Positions 32,998-44,656 are shown, numbered from the stretch's first letter. The stretch: DNA of 64,000 nt from Pseudophaeomoniella oleicola (GCA_003868215.1 QWDQ01000002.1:62001-126000), one strand, 5' to 3'. Notes: generated by a model from the sequence alone, not told the origin. Numbers and translations are program-made.

Positions 32998-35900
32998 ATG
33001 ACCACCCGCAGGCCTGCAAGGGCTCTCTTTGGGTTTGAGCTTAATCATGTCCAAGAGGATCCAGTTCATAGATCAAGTCGCAATGAGCAATCTAAGCCCC
33101 AGGCAGCGGCAGAGCCAACAAATACTACTACAGGTTTTTTGCACCCTACTTTGACTGATTTCGGCCCACAGACTGCTACAAAGTACTTCAAGGCCGCCTG
33201 TCCATCTTTTTACTTTGATGCTGATGGTTTTCGCACGAACACCAGAACGGCTAGTGCGCCAGCTCGACAAACTCGTTCCCGATCAGCCGAATCCCTACGT
33301 ATAAGGCAACATGATTCCTCTAAGTATTATCAGAATGAACAATGTAAAGATGGCAACACTACATGGGATAACAGCAACACCGGTCTGGTTGGAAGGCTAT
33401 TGCCAGATCTCCAGGGAACATTATCAAGAACCAGTAGACAAGTTTCAAGTCAATGCGGTAAAAAGAGAAAGCGTGGTTCATCTGAAGAGGCAACAATGGA
33501 TTGTGGTGGCGGCAATGACACTGGCTACGATTCACCGACCGAGACGAGCCATGACTCACATGCCCTCATTGTACCGTCGCCTATCGCTGCAGAGCACTCC
33601 GGAACTCGTAAAGGATCATTCACATCGTTCACATCGAACAGTGCTGGTTGTGCCGTGCAAGTTATGAATGGTCCTCTGCTTGCCCCGTTAAACACAACCC
33701 ATCCGGATTCACTGCCTCAATTGGAGCCCTTGTCCTCAACCTCGAATGGGACTTGTCCGCATTGTCCTGTTTCTCCCAAAGTCGACGGATTGGATCCATC
33801 GGCACAGTCCTTTTCTGTACCCAAGCCGTCACGCTGTCCAGATGATGGCGTTATATCTCCTCCAGATGTCACCAGTACCGAACATCATTGCACTGGCCCC
33901 ATGCGAAACGTACACACAGATGATAACGGCGCTCACGTACCTTTGATACGCTCAAGTCCTGGAACCTCGTTATATGCGCCTTTCGACTATGCCACTTATT
34001 TCGGAAATCACATTCTTCCACCCCCCAAAAACACGAGCGAAGAGAGTGCAGTCCGCGTCGTGACGAAGAAAAAAGGAAACCGTGCGGGTAATCCTAGAGC
34101 ACGTAAAAAGATTATGCCGCACAAGGCAAGCTCTTCTCAGGGTCGGAAACCCCAGGCTCTTCCTTCACATTCGACGACGATTACTTTGGACTCATCCAAC
34201 GAACGTACCACGGTGTGGCCTCCAAATGTGCCTCAGGACATCTTTCGCGAGATCACAAAATTCCTATCATTCGATGACGTTAACAACTTGCGTTTAGTGA
34301 ATAGAGATTTCTCCAATCAACTCAGAGATGTTCGATTTCGATCTGTTGTTGTACCGTTCGGTAACGGGCTCTTTGAACCGGAGACTTCGAAGGAGCAAGC
34401 AGCCACACAGCTACCACCCACATCAACACATGCTATGCCTCGTGACGCTTTCAACAAATTTGGCATATCGTTCGAAGTTGACATGAACTCCTTGATGCAT
34501 GCCGTGTCAAAACCATTCAGTCAAGAAGAAAACGCTTGGTGGGGATCATTTGCATGGCCAGAAGGTCACTATCGAAGATACCCTGCGCTACAACAATTGG
34601 AAGATCTCGCGGACTCTCCAGTTCTTTTACGAGCCATTTTGGAAGGTCTGAGTAACACTACTGAACTTGGACTTTCCATTGATAGTGGTCATGGTTGGTT
34701 AAATGGGGTTGACCTTTCTGACCTCGAGGTCTGGAATATGCGGTGCCGCAAAAGCGATGTCTTTGGACCTAATTTTCCACAGGAAGATGTATGGCATAGA
34801 TATGGTAAAGAACAGATCTTCCGAGCAGGGCAGCAAAACACCATTGATTATATGGTCAAAGTGTTGGATCGAGCTGCCCGTGATGAATTCCTCCCAAAGG
34901 TGCCAATCCGCCCTCTGGAATCATTTATCCATCAGGTATCGCAACCAGATCATGATCCCAACCACCACATAGGAGGTCCTTTCGCAAATCTGGATCCTTT
35001 GATGGCATTAATGCATAGAGAAATATTGCTTAGAGGGGACCAAAACTCGACAGAAGTTTCGGATTTGGACGGTCCACCTCAGTATCCTATCATTTTCAAC
35101 GGATTCAACCTAGCTGCTGAGATCACTGGCGAGTACCGGGATATACTTGATGATCTTCTAGATGCTGAAGGGTATCCTCTGAAACCCGGGAGTCTCACGG
35201 AGCCCCAAGCCCAGTGGCTACTTGAGACGTATTGGGCTCAAAAGGCGTTTCTTGCCTCCTACGTGACTTCAGTCATTCATAACCGACCTTCACTGAGTCA
35301 GGTTCACAGCCTCCATCTCTCCAAAATCTCCTCTGGTCTTCTAGACAGCCTAAGGCATCGAGAATTCTGGAAAGCTCTGTCAGGATTACATACCATCACG
35401 CTGCTGGTTATTCCTGATTGGCGACGTTCCCATGAACCAGGCGACTCGGCCTTCAATGAGAACATGCTGATTCAACCCATTGGTGCCTCCATCAAACTTG
35501 CCTGTCTCCTAAGAGACCACATTGCGTCTTTGGAGAATTTGTCCAACCTCCAAGTGGGATTTGTGGGTGGTGGTGAGCATGCCAAGGGGTTGTTCGCGCG
35601 AAATCAGCACGTACTTCCCGCACCTTTGACCACCGATCCTAAGGCATGGTTATTACATAATTCTTCACAGACCGGAGGTCCTAGCCTTTCCACAATGATC
35701 TCACTTGAACATGTGCAGAGATTGACCATTGTCAATGCCTGGCTGAGCCCTTCCATGCTACGGAACTGGATGCTCGCTTCTCGAGATACCAGTCTAAAAC
35801 ACCTCATTCTGGATTCTGTATCCATGGCCGTTCCTCATAGCAGCGTGCAGGTACAAGCGCCGACTCCTTTTCATCAGAGACTCAAACCACGTTACAGTGC

Positions 35901-36510
35901 TCGTCGCTGGATTCAGGAGGTCACTCCCAGCGTCCCCGACGCCTGTGTATGGGTTAAAATCATTGACAAAATCACGCCTGGTCTCACTCTCGAACAGCAC
36001 CGACTTGCTTCCGGGCTTATCGATGAGAAGAATTACGTTCCGCGTGATTTTGTGGGCAATATATCCAAAATTACGTTCAAGTCCTGTGGGTATGTCAAAA
36101 TATCCGGTTTATCAATCCTCGACGGCTCGGACTACAATCAGGATCTACTAGCTACCCCTACACACAACCCTATGGATCGTGCACTCGACAAACGCCGTTC
36201 TAAGATGAGCCTTGCAGGGGTAATGCTGAAGAATGTTGATGCAGCGGGCCACGAATTTCCACTGCTTGGCAGAATAACACAATGCTTGCATCCCATCGAG
36301 AAACGTGTCCTTGAACGAGGTTATGGTTTCAAATTCGGCTGGGCTAACGACTTGAGTCGTTGGGAATCAGTGGAGGATGGGTGTTTCGAAGGTGGCACAG
36401 GCAGATTTTCGGGTACAATCTCGAAAGACGTGTCGACCCCAGCGACGTTGCCAAAACCGACAAAGAAAACGGCTGCAGAATCAAAGAATCTGAGGAAGAG
36501 AAAGGTGTAA
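32998..36510 (+). CDS. large F-box protein
   Basis: F-box proteins recruit substrates to SCF ubiquitin ligases through Skp1. This is a single uninterrupted frame of 1170 residues. The first ~400 residues are low-complexity, Ser/Thr/Pro-rich and probably disordered, with basic patches (KKRKRGSS, KKKGNRAGNPRARKK). The F-box lies at about residues 405-450 (VPQDIFREITKFLSFDDVNN followed by LRLVNRDFSNQLRDVRFRSV). The C-terminal 700 residues have the look of a fungal F-box substrate domain with irregular leucine-rich segments, such as LSQVHSLHLSKISSGLLDSL and LEHVQRLTIVNAWLSPSML. The protein ends in a basic NLS-like KNLRKRKV. The substrate is unknown. The start is the ATG at 32998. Confidence 0.82.
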   Translation: MTTRRPARALFGFELNHVQEDPVHRSSRNEQSKPQAAAEPTNTTTGFLHPTLTDFGPQTATKYFKAACPSFYFDADGFRTNTRTASAPARQTRSRSAESLRIRQHDSSKYYQNEQCKDGNTTWDNSNTGLVGRLLPDLQGTLSRTSRQVSSQCGKKRKRGSSEEATMDCGGGNDTGYDSPTETSHDSHALIVPSPIAAEHSGTRKGSFTSFTSNSAGCAVQVMNGPLLAPLNTTHPDSLPQLEPLSSTSNGTCPHCPVSPKVDGLDPSAQSFSVPKPSRCPDDGVISPPDVTSTEHHCTGPMRNVHTDDNGAHVPLIRSSPGTSLYAPFDYATYFGNHILPPPKNTSEESAVRVVTKKKGNRAGNPRARKKIMPHKASSSQGRKPQALPSHSTTITLDSSNERTTVWPPNVPQDIFREITKFLSFDDVNNLRLVNRDFSNQLRDVRFRSVVVPFGNGLFEPETSKEQAATQLPPTSTHAMPRDAFNKFGISFEVDMNSLMHAVSKPFSQEENAWWGSFAWPEGHYRRYPALQQLEDLADSPVLLRAILEGLSNTTELGLSIDSGHGWLNGVDLSDLEVWNMRCRKSDVFGPNFPQEDVWHRYGKEQIFRAGQQNTIDYMVKVLDRAARDEFLPKVPIRPLESFIHQVSQPDHDPNHHIGGPFANLDPLMALMHREILLRGDQNSTEVSDLDGPPQYPIIFNGFNLAAEITGEYRDILDDLLDAEGYPLKPGSLTEPQAQWLLETYWAQKAFLASYVTSVIHNRPSLSQVHSLHLSKISSGLLDSLRHREFWKALSGLHTITLLVIPDWRRSHEPGDSAFNENMLIQPIGASIKLACLLRDHIASLENLSNLQVGFVGGGEHAKGLFARNQHVLPAPLTTDPKAWLLHNSSQTGGPSLSTMISLEHVQRLTIVNAWLSPSMLRNWMLASRDTSLKHLILDSVSMAVPHSSVQVQAPTPFHQRLKPRYSARRWIQEVTPSVPDACVWVKIIDKITPGLTLEQHRLASGLIDEKNYVPRDFVGNISKITFKSCGYVKISGLSILDGSDYNQDLLATPTHNPMDRALDKRRSKMSLAGVMLKNVDAAGHEFPLLGRITQCLHPIEKRVLERGYGFKFGWANDLSRWESVEDGCFEGGTGRFSGTISKDVSTPATLPKPTKKTAAESKNLRKRKV

Positions 36511-36789
36511 CACTTACGTGGTCTTTTTCAAGTCTATTCTAGATCTGGTTTCTCTCCCTAGTCTAGTAACAACAGTCTGGTCTGGTCTAAATTCTACTTC
36601 ATCTATCGTTTCGTATCCTGAAGCGGATTACTTTTACCGGACTTCCTCTTCATGTTTCGAGTAGATATCCCCCGGCATTCTGGTGCAGAGTAGCAAAAAG
36701 AAGACAAGGAGGGAAAATTGGAAGTTCTCATTTCCTCTTTCTCATCTCTAGCCTGGTCTCGAAAGTTGTTGAGCCCTTGTCTCGAACAA

Positions 36790-36828
36790 GAAAGAAAGAA
36801 AGAAAGTCATGTCCTGTCCTGTCCTGTC
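36790..36828. repeat. (GAAA)n followed by (GTCCT)n
   Basis: Two adjacent simple repeats in a convergent 3' spacer. Confidence 0.85.
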
Positions 36829-37169
36829 TCCCTCCTTCCCCCTTTTCTCGCCCGTTACTTTTGGCTTTAATTTGTGCGCCTACCTAATTGCGTATGGATC
36901 TTTTCACGAGCAATCACTGCTCAGAAGAAGATCAATGTCAATCAGTCCGTCAGTCGATCGGTCGGGTCCAATTACTACTCTCTAGATTAGACTACCTAGC
37001 TCTTGTCGTTCTTTTGCTTTCTTATGTCTTCATGATACCCATATCACTCAACTAAAGGATCTCCTTGATAATTGATTTTAATACTTTCTGCTCCTTTTTT
37101 TTTGGAATCTATGGGTCTGATATGTCTGGCTGTAAGTAAGTAATTAAGTGCTTGAAAGGTTGTAACCGG

Positions 37170-37170
<1 letters not shown>

Positions 37171-37200
<30 letters not shown>
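37171..37200. repeat. T-rich tract
   Basis: 30 nt of T broken by single G residues. Confidence 0.9.
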
Positions 37201-37534
37201 CAATCTGAAAATAAATCAAACAAATGTTATTTCTCGGTTTTATTCTTTTTTAAAAAGGACTAGAAAGTACCTGTGTAAGTAAGGAAGGGCCTTTTGGATG
37301 TGGGGAGTTATAATAGATGCAGGTGCCTGAATAGGGGAAGGGGAAGGGGGGATTTATATGTCTTATTTTATTCTCTATGTACATGCTGGTATTCCATTAT
37401 GTGGTTGGTGGTGGTAAGAACCTGCAAAGGAGATGTATTATATAAATGTTTTGCTGCAAAATTTCTCACCTCCTCTTGGTCGGTGGTAATCTCAAAATCC
37501 ATATTGAGGCTGCGAGAGGCAAAGTCTTCCGACT

Positions 37535-37559
37535 TCCTCCTCCTCCTCCTCCTCCTCCA
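37535..37559. repeat. (CTC)n microsatellite
   Basis: About eight CTC units just beyond the permease stop codon. Confidence 0.9.
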
Positions 37560-37589
37560 CGACCCTAATGAAGTTATGTGATTTCAACT

Positions 37590-39373
37590 TTACAAAGCCT
37601 GTAAACTCTGCCCTCCAATCTCCTCGGTCAACAGGATGGGTCTCTCGATGATGGGACCGTGGTACTTCTTGCGCCCGTCGACGGCGTACCAGATCAAGCC
37701 CAAGATCACCGAGCCCCAGAAGACGACGACGCTCCAGTTCATGCTGACGAGCGTGACCGGCACGGCCGGCGGGAAGAAGCTGAAGACGATGCTGATGACG
37801 AGGAATATGGCGGCGAGGACGTTGATGGGGAGGCCGTATCTGCCGAGGGTCCAGGGCCCGTAGCGGACGGGTTCGTCGCGCACGAGGCGTTTGCGGATCA
37901 GGAGGCAGATGGGGATCAGGTAGGAGATGAAGAGGCCGGCGATGGTGAGCGAAACGATGGCGTTGAAGGCGACACTGCTGCCGATGTTGATGAGGCAGAT
38001 GATGGCCGTGGTCACGGTGCAGAAGGCGATAGCACGAAGGGGGATCGCCGTTTTCGGGGAGACGTATGAGAGGAACGTGCTGAAGGGGAGGCCGCGATCG
38101 CGAGCGAAGGCCCAGGTCTGACGGGACGCAGATGCGAGGAAGCCGAAGGATGCGCAGATCACAAGGGCGATCAGGATAGCGGACATGACGCTCGTGCCCG
38201 CCAGGTTCTGTGTCGCTGTTTGGAATACAGCGATAAAGTCATAGCCTGTTGGTGATTCTAGAGCATCGCCGAGTCCGTCGCTACCGCCGACGCAGAAGGT
38301 GAATGCGATAACAATGGCGAATCCAAGGGTGCCGTTAAGACAGATAGTTGCAATCATACACCAGGGAACCACAGTGGAAGCATTCTTGACCTCTTCGATC
38401 ATATGGCAAGGTCCATCATAGCCAATGAAAGGGAGATTGGAGGAAATCAGACCAACGAACCAGGCCACTCCGTTGGATTTCCACCCGGCGAGGTCGTTGA
38501 AATCCGCGAATACAAACGAAGCGGAACCATGCGGTGCGAGGTAGACGAGAGGGATGAGGACGGCAAAAAAGCCAAGGGTGTGAAGAATGAGGATACCGCC
38601 TTCGATCTTTGGCAGGAGTCGTGCTCCAATAGTGTTGACAAAGACGCAGAGGAGCAGGAAGGCGAACATGAGTAGGGTGCCGTGCCAGCGTTGGTAATCA
38701 TACGTAGGGTTGTTGACAACGAGCAAGCCTTGCAGAACAGTGGCGCCGAAGAAGACACCTGCAGCAGTGTTGGCGTTCCAGCCAATGGTCGCTACCCAGC
38801 CTGTATGGTCATCAGTGGCTGCAGTTTACACACGTAGAGAATAGCATCATTCACTAACCAGTGATCCAACTAAGGAAGACCTTGTATTTGGGAGGTGAAA
38901 GAATGGCTACCCAATGATATTGTCCTCCAGATGTAGGTGCCATGGATGCCATCTCCGCGAGTGAAGCAGCCGTCAACATGGCCCCTATCAGACAGAAGAG
39001 AAATCCGTAGACCAGACTCGGACCGCCACCATTGAGCATCGCGGTCGAATTGGCACTGTTGAAGGGGTCAGCACATATCAGTCGTTAAGGGGTATAGGCT
39101 CTGCTCCATACAAGAATACCGCTTCCCAGGTACACATCATCGTCGTTGTAAACCCCAACATCGAAAGGAATCCAAAATTTCTCTGTCTTTCACGTCAGGC
39201 CTCAGCCACTAAGGCATAATCGTCCGGGGAGTACTGACGCGAAGTTGCTGCCGTTTCCCTTGTTCTGCCATTTCAGCAGCATCTTGACGGGTGAGACCTC
39301 CCTTGATGATGCTCTCAGGAACGGGGTCAGCCACCGTCTCTGTGAATTCTCCATCTTTGAATGGCATCTTCAT
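37590..39373 (-). CDS. APC-family amino acid/choline permease
   Basis: This is a plasma-membrane secondary transporter of the amino acid-polyamine-organocation superfamily, most like fungal choline/GABA permeases (HNM1 group). The exact substrate is not readable. Four exons (39373-39239, 39182-39112, 39055-38859, 38800-37590) with introns of 56, 56 and 58 nt give 537 residues. A polar N-terminus leads into RNFGFLSMLGFTTTMM. About a dozen hydrophobic segments follow, with the family signatures MLNGGGPSLVYGF, EMASMAPTSGGQYHWVAIL and FIGYDGPCHMIEEVKNAST, and later SRQTWAFARDRGLPFS. The tail is short and cytosolic. Two start codons lie six bases apart (39373 and 39367), and the upstream one was chosen. 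Confidence 0.9.
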
Positions 39374-40478
39374 AAAATCGAAAAAGATAGAAGAAAAAAA
39401 GGAAGGCGAAAATGTACAATGCGAAATATAGGGCACAGCTCGAGAAGGGGATCGGAAAAATCGTGTTTATAAGGCGAAATTGATGGAACGACTGGTCAGA
39501 TAAAGGATTGTTAAAGAAGATGGAGGACCAGATGTGGCTCAAACGCTCAAAGCCAGTCTTTCCGTGCAATGGCCGGTCTCATCACCGCTACTCTTCAAAC
39601 GCGATCCACGAATCTCTCAAGGTGCCAACACTGACAAATCCCTGTTGCTCTTGAGGTTCTATCTTTATTGTCATCGAAGCGACATTCGTAAATGGAAAAG
39701 TCCAATCCATGTGGAACGCGCGACTGAGGTGTAAATACTGTAAAGGGGCTCTCTCCGGTCGTAGTCTCGCATGGTGTTCTGGAGGTTGAATCTACCGAGC
39801 TACACATACATACCTAGTGTATCCGGGACGTTGTAATTGGAGAACGTCGGGGCTAGAACGCAAGCGAACCTGGGGGAGAGACAAGGGGTGAGATTGTCGC
39901 CAGCCGTTGACCACGATCGCTACATCGGTGGGAACTTGTAGCCTTCATCGAGGTCAAACCAGGAGGCTTAGGCGTCGGCTTGAGCTCCACAGGTTCGCGC
40001 GAAAATCAGTCCACTCTCGCCGATACGGTTTGTGCGTTTGTCCTTTCGTAAACATGATAAAATGCACGTATGATTACTCCATTCTCCTCGACTGCTGACC
40101 AGGAAAGCCTGCCAGCTTCACGGGAACAGAAGACATATTTGACCCAATGATGTCTGCGTCTTGGGAGCATTAAGCGCAAATTATGGCAAGTGATCGCGCC
40201 CTAAGAAAACGATGGGTGGTGGCGCTTGGTTTGAGCCATACACCGAGTAAGGCTCAAGCGATGCTACGTGCATGAAAGTCGGAAGGGTGTGGTGGGATTT
40301 CAACTTTGGTAACAAGCGAAGTTAGAGGCAGGTAAGTGCTGAGAGAATCACGTCCGAAGGTTACAGTCGGAGTCCTGTTGTCCCTTGCGCCAACATCTCG
40401 GTTGAACGATGCCATCAGTCAATCCTGCCTCGCCTGTTCAAGGTGTGTAAGGTAGTCAGTGACAGGGGGTCGCCAACC
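39374..40478. other. permease promoter / spacer
   Basis: About 1.1 kb upstream of the permease start. Only short frames are seen, and no repeat or RNA gene stands out. Confidence 0.45.
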
Positions 40479-41064
40479 TCATCGGGGAACTTCAAGTGGA
40501 ATTGTCTCCCTCAACGTGTCTCGGCACAGTTGCCGTACGGTTGAACCCTCCTCAGCGAAACCAACAGATGATGAATGACATTGAAGTCGACGACTCAGCA
40601 ATTCAAAGGTCAGTCGAACCTGTCTCAAAGGGTCATGGCTGTTGAAGATGAGAGGAATCACAAAGTTGACGCGTAGTCTGTGCACTCTCGGAGGGAAGTC
40701 CCAGGGAGATCAGAGTTCGTCCACTTTGCTCAATCGTTTCATCATGGATCAAAATGCAAGCCTCACAGGCATCTGCACATCTGCACATCTTTTCAACTCC
40801 GCATAGACCAGGAAATGCAGCCTGGATGAGTTCTGTCTCTCGCTGGGGAAACGGGAAAATCTCGCCTCGCCTGGTGCGCCTTCGGAAAAACTCAATCCAT
40901 GCGATTCGTCTCGCTTGATGCCAAAGACCAATGCTATTCCGTACCGTCTCGAGCCGTGCCAGGATCTTGATAAGCAACACCACACGGTCGTTGGATGAAT
41001 ACCAAGAGATTGCTATTTTAGCACGAACTTCATTTACACAGTAGATGTCGTTGTCGTCTTTCAT
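40479..41064 (-). pseudogene. possible decayed or mis-framed hypothetical gene
   Basis: Two overlapping minus-strand frames read as one protein-like sequence with a frame change. The upstream frame (41064-40633) includes LLIKILARLETVRNSIGLWH and a Cys-rich CRCADACEACI. The downstream frame (to 40479) includes LRVNFVIPLIFNSHDPLRQ and RLTFELLSRRLQ, then stops. No intron with good signals joins them in frame: the best acceptor (GTGCACAG near 40678) lacks a matching-phase donor. Composition looks coding, but I do not recognise a family. It may be a decayed gene, a sequencing frameshift, or chance. Confidence 0.3.
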
Positions 41065-42136
41065 GCTCTGTCTCGACCGTCTCTGGAACGTGTTGGTCCA
41101 GGAACTAACAGCATGTATATTAAGTAATCACCGTTATGCAGCTCAGGCAGAAGCCACTCGCTTAGCGACGCAAGGTGTGCCAGTAAGCTCTCGTCTAATC
41201 CGGTGCAGAGCGTGATCTAAATTACTTGTCAACATGCTGGCACTCCAGCATGTCTGTCGAAATCTATGACCGAACCAATGAATCACTCGACTCATGTATC
41301 TTCAATGTTCATCCGTGCCGACCAGATTGGACTCTAGGAGGTGGTGGTTCATTGTGTGCGCCCAGTTCCCAATACCCATCCCTAAGATCCAGAGCCACGG
41401 ATGGACGCAGGTCAGATAAGATGACGTTTATGAGAGTCATATCAGATCGCGGCGGCGATTTTACTGGCTGAGTATCAACCCATCTCGGATACTGATGCTC
41501 TTGGTATGTCAGGGTGTTTACTGGTCTTCCAAATCTTAGTGTCGTGACAGCGAGCCGTCTTACCGGGAGGCGTCTGGGATCGTCCCGAAGCCCTGAGGCC
41601 CATGTGCGGTACAATCCGGCTTCCTTCCATGTATCGTGTCAGGGACCTGAAGAGAAGCGACTCAAGCGAAGTCTTTGGGTTCCTTACCTTGGTACAGGAC
41701 CTCCGGGTGTCAATGTATCGCCCAAATTTCAGCTGCAGGGTCTCGACATCGCGGTACACGCTTCGAGATTGCTTCCAGCACATACAGTGTCATCTTTCTC
41801 ACTCGTTTATTCCACAATGCATTGACGCGTGTGCCATCCCAGAGTCGTCTGCTTTACAACCAGCATACATGGGGGTATCACACTCTGATGCAGGGGAAAC
41901 TGTTCTACGAAAATTAGCCGACATGGCCATAATCTGTAAGTGCGGCTCGAATTGAAATCGAAAAGACGCAGATGTTCCTTCGGCTCTAGTCTTGCCCGCC
42001 ATGCAGATATAGTGCTAGGATCATGTTTCTTATATGTCTACTGCAAAAGTCCGTCTGACCTTCATGGCGATCTCCTGCAGTGTCTCTAGCTTTGTCCTCG
42101 TGATCTCTCCTTGATCTTATACAACAAAGTCGCAAG
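41065..42136. other. spacer upstream of rhodopsin-like gene
   Basis: About 1.1 kb. On the minus strand between 41800 and 41460 there are fragments with plausible GTAAGG/GTAAGA donors and CAG acceptors. The joined peptide is short and unrecognised, so no gene is called. Confidence 0.4.
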
Positions 42137-43678
42137 ATGATGGAGGCTAGACGGCCTATAGTTACCGCTGACGACCGTGGTCCTGTCCTGGCCGTGGCAA
42201 CGTACTTCCTGCTAGTTGCACTCATTATCGCCGTTCTGATAAGGGTGACTATCAGATACTCAATCACGCGAATATTGGGTAGCGATGACTGGATGAGTCT
42301 GGCTGCAATGGTTCGACTCTACTTCGATGTCTCTTTTCAGGGTGGCTGATTGTATACCGTCAAGGTCGTCGCCATCGCTCAGTCCATTGTCGTTAGTATT
42401 GGAATCCAGCATGGTTGGGGAAAGCGAGAAAGAATCCTGACCTCGAAGCAAATTGTGCAAGTGGAAAAAGTATGGAAAATCCGTAAGATGACAGGAACCA
42501 TACATTGACTGCATACTTCAGGCGCAATACACAGCGGATATCCTTTATGTGCTTGCATTGACCTTGGCGAAGATATCGGTACTCCAGCTACTAGGTCGTC
42601 TGGCAGTCATACGCAGCCATAGGATTGCGACAAAGGTGGTCGGACTTGTCACTCTCGTATGGGGTACGGTGTCACTATTTGTGCTGGCATTCAAGTGTGG
42701 CCTACCCAATCCGTGGAACCAGAAGTCGACGGTGTGCCTTAACATTGTGAGTGATTTCTTCCTATAGGCGGAAGTTGCCCCTTCTTGATCGAACGAAAAT
42801 ATGCAAGTAGTTGACCTATCACGCAGCGTTCTTTGTGGATCGGCATTGCACCGGTAGATGTTGCAACTGAAGTCTACATGGTTTTGTTACCGGTTGTTAT
42901 GATGGCTCCTGTGCAAACCTCAAGGTCGAAGAAGGCAGTGGTTGTGACTGCATTCTGTTTCCGTGTCTGGTGGGTTTTGAGTACTTTGTAGGTGAGACTT
43001 GAAAGCAAGCTAACGCTCGTGGTTCGCAGCGTTGTCATTATAACGATCGTCCGTTTGTTCTACATACACTTCCCGCCAGTTGACCTCAGCTTTACGAATC
43101 TCAACTTTGACATCATCACGCAAACTGTTCTTTCTGTCTCCATCTTCACCGTATGCATTCCTACTCTGAAGCCCTTCCTCGATAGTTTCGAATCCGGCGG
43201 TCTCGGCATCGACATGCGTCACCAGGGCGTTACCAGCGGAAACTCTTCGTCCTACAAGATGAACCAGCTTTCCTACGCTCGCGGCGATCCAAACTCCCAA
43301 CACCATGACAAGAGCGCGAGCGCAGTGGACTACAGGGTCGGCATCGCCTCTGACGGCAGGAACAAAAAGCATGCCTCCCGCGGCATGTCCGCTGCAAAGA
43401 ACGACATGGATGTTGACGATCGAGACAGTGTGGCGAGCAGCTCGAAACGTAGCGACGAGATGATCATCAAGAGAACGAGACAGTGGACCGTCCGTTATGA
43501 ACCCGCTGACGGCATGGCAGCAGCCGCTTCGGATACCGCTGCTGGCGGAGGACAGAATCCGAACAGTCAGGTGACACCACCGAGGGCACGTAGCAACGGG
43601 CAGTATTCGAATCCTGAATCCGTGGCGGCAAGAGAAATGGGTGACGAGCAGAGAAGAGATGAGAAGAGTTACGTGTAG
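42137..43678 (+). CDS. SAT4/rhodopsin-like fungal integral membrane protein
   Basis: This large fungal family (Pfam fungal rhodopsin-like domain, SAT4/PTH11-related) is of mostly unknown function; some members are proposed receptors. Five exons (42137-42310, 42365-42469, 42522-42746, 42827-42969, 43030-43678) with introns of 54, 52, 80 and 60 nt give 431 residues. Seven hydrophobic segments are visible, including VLAVATYFLLVALIIAVLI, ILYVLALTLAKISVLQLL, VVGLVTLVWGTVSLFVLAF and IITQTVLSVSIFTVCIPTL. The SDDWMSLAAM loop and the AKISVLQLLGRL helix are typical. The last ~170 residues are polar, Ser/Arg-rich and cytosolic. The first donor (GTTCGA) is weak, so the first intron boundary is the least certain. 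It could alternatively be retained or shifted by a few codons. Confidence 0.85.
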
Positions 43679-44070
43679 GGAATGAAAAGGGTTAAGGGTT
43701 TCTTGTTTGTATACTATCTATATCGGCTTTGCGATATGTGTTTGTCTCAAAAAGGTAGGACTGGGGTCGCCTCGCCCTGGGTTAGACATGGTCTTATACA
43801 ACATGGCGTTGGTATTATACAAGCAACGATTAGGTATCCGATACAATAGATTCCCTCGAAATCACCAATGTCCATTCCTTCCCCAACTATCCACCAATCC
43901 CAGATTCTATTCAGGAAAATCCGCCAACCTCAAGCCTCTGACCATAATCCTCGCGGCGTAGGCAAGTAAGCAAAACTCAACAGCCCGATTGATTCATCAA
44001 CCTTTCCGACCTTACTTTCGGGTCAATCCCTCCCCCTCGATCAGTTTCCATCCATCCATCCGTTCATCCC
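43679..44070. other. convergent 3' spacer
   Basis: 392 bp between the tail ends of the rhodopsin-like gene and the small membrane protein gene. It contains CCATCCATCCAT near 44049 and no gene. Confidence 0.45.
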
Positions 44071-44656
44071 TCAAAGCTCGTCTCCGTGCCTCGGGATGCC
44101 CTTCGGATGCGGTGCGTAGTGGTTGATTCCCCAAGCAAGTCCGATGAAGAAGATTGCTGCAACAAGCATCAGGAGGAGGGTTTTGGGGGGGAGTCCTATG
44201 TATTCATTCATGATCCGTTAGTTGGGACGCGGCGTGTGTGTAGATGGGCATCGAGGTGACAACGAGAGAGGGGAAGCGGCCATAAGAGACGATTCGGGTT
44301 TGCCTATGGACTTCACGTCGCTCATGACGCGGTACAGGGATCAAAATAAAGCCGACGTAGTGTCCAATTGGACATCAACCAGAGTATTGCCATTGATCTG
44401 ATCACGAGGGGCGTTCGTCATGCATAACATACCGTCTCCCTCGGACATCGGTTCCCGTAACCTCTCCGGCCTCATGTACTGATTGAGATTCAGATCCGCA
44501 GCGGCCTCAAATGGAAGACCTTCTCCTTCATCGTCCTTCTATATGTGCGTGAACGAGGGTTTGTCAGTTCATATCATACTGATGCCAGGAGCACTGTAAG
44601 TAGGTAGGTGTTTGGGCAGGCGGGCTTACGTGGACGTTTCTCTGTCTCGCGGACAT
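44071..44656 (-). CDS. 85-residue single-pass membrane protein ending in GDEL
   Basis: This small spliced gene has exons too short to stand out in any single frame. Three exons (44656-44630, 44538-44433, 44195-44071) with introns of 91 and 237 nt give 85 residues. All three exons keep frame, and the long intron has a CTAAC branch site 30 nt before the acceptor. The protein starts MSARQRNVH, has an acidic middle (DDEGEGLPFEAAADLNLNQY, MRPERLREPMSEGD), then one membrane helix (LPPKTLLLMLVAAIFFIGLA). It ends NHYAPHPKGIPRHGDEL, resembling the KDEL/HDEL retrieval signal. I recall similar short conserved proteins in related fungi but no named function. ER location is an inference. Confidence 0.75.

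Larger units (their letters stand above)
36511..37589. other. convergent 3' spacer with simple repeats
   Basis: About 1.1 kb between the tail ends of the F-box and permease genes. It holds a GAAA run (36790-36806), GTCCT repeats (36811-36828), a T-rich tract (37171-37200) and CTC repeats (37535-37559). No gene is seen. Confidence 0.5.

Noticed and set aside
32998-36510. F-box gene as a transposon-derived frame because of its long single exon
   Set aside because: No transposase or polymerase motifs and no terminal repeats; a clear F-box is present.
41460-41830. Minus-strand fragments with splice-like signals, possibly a small SnoaL-like protein
   Set aside because: The joined peptide is short, the similarity is only an impression, and no start or upstream exon could be supported.
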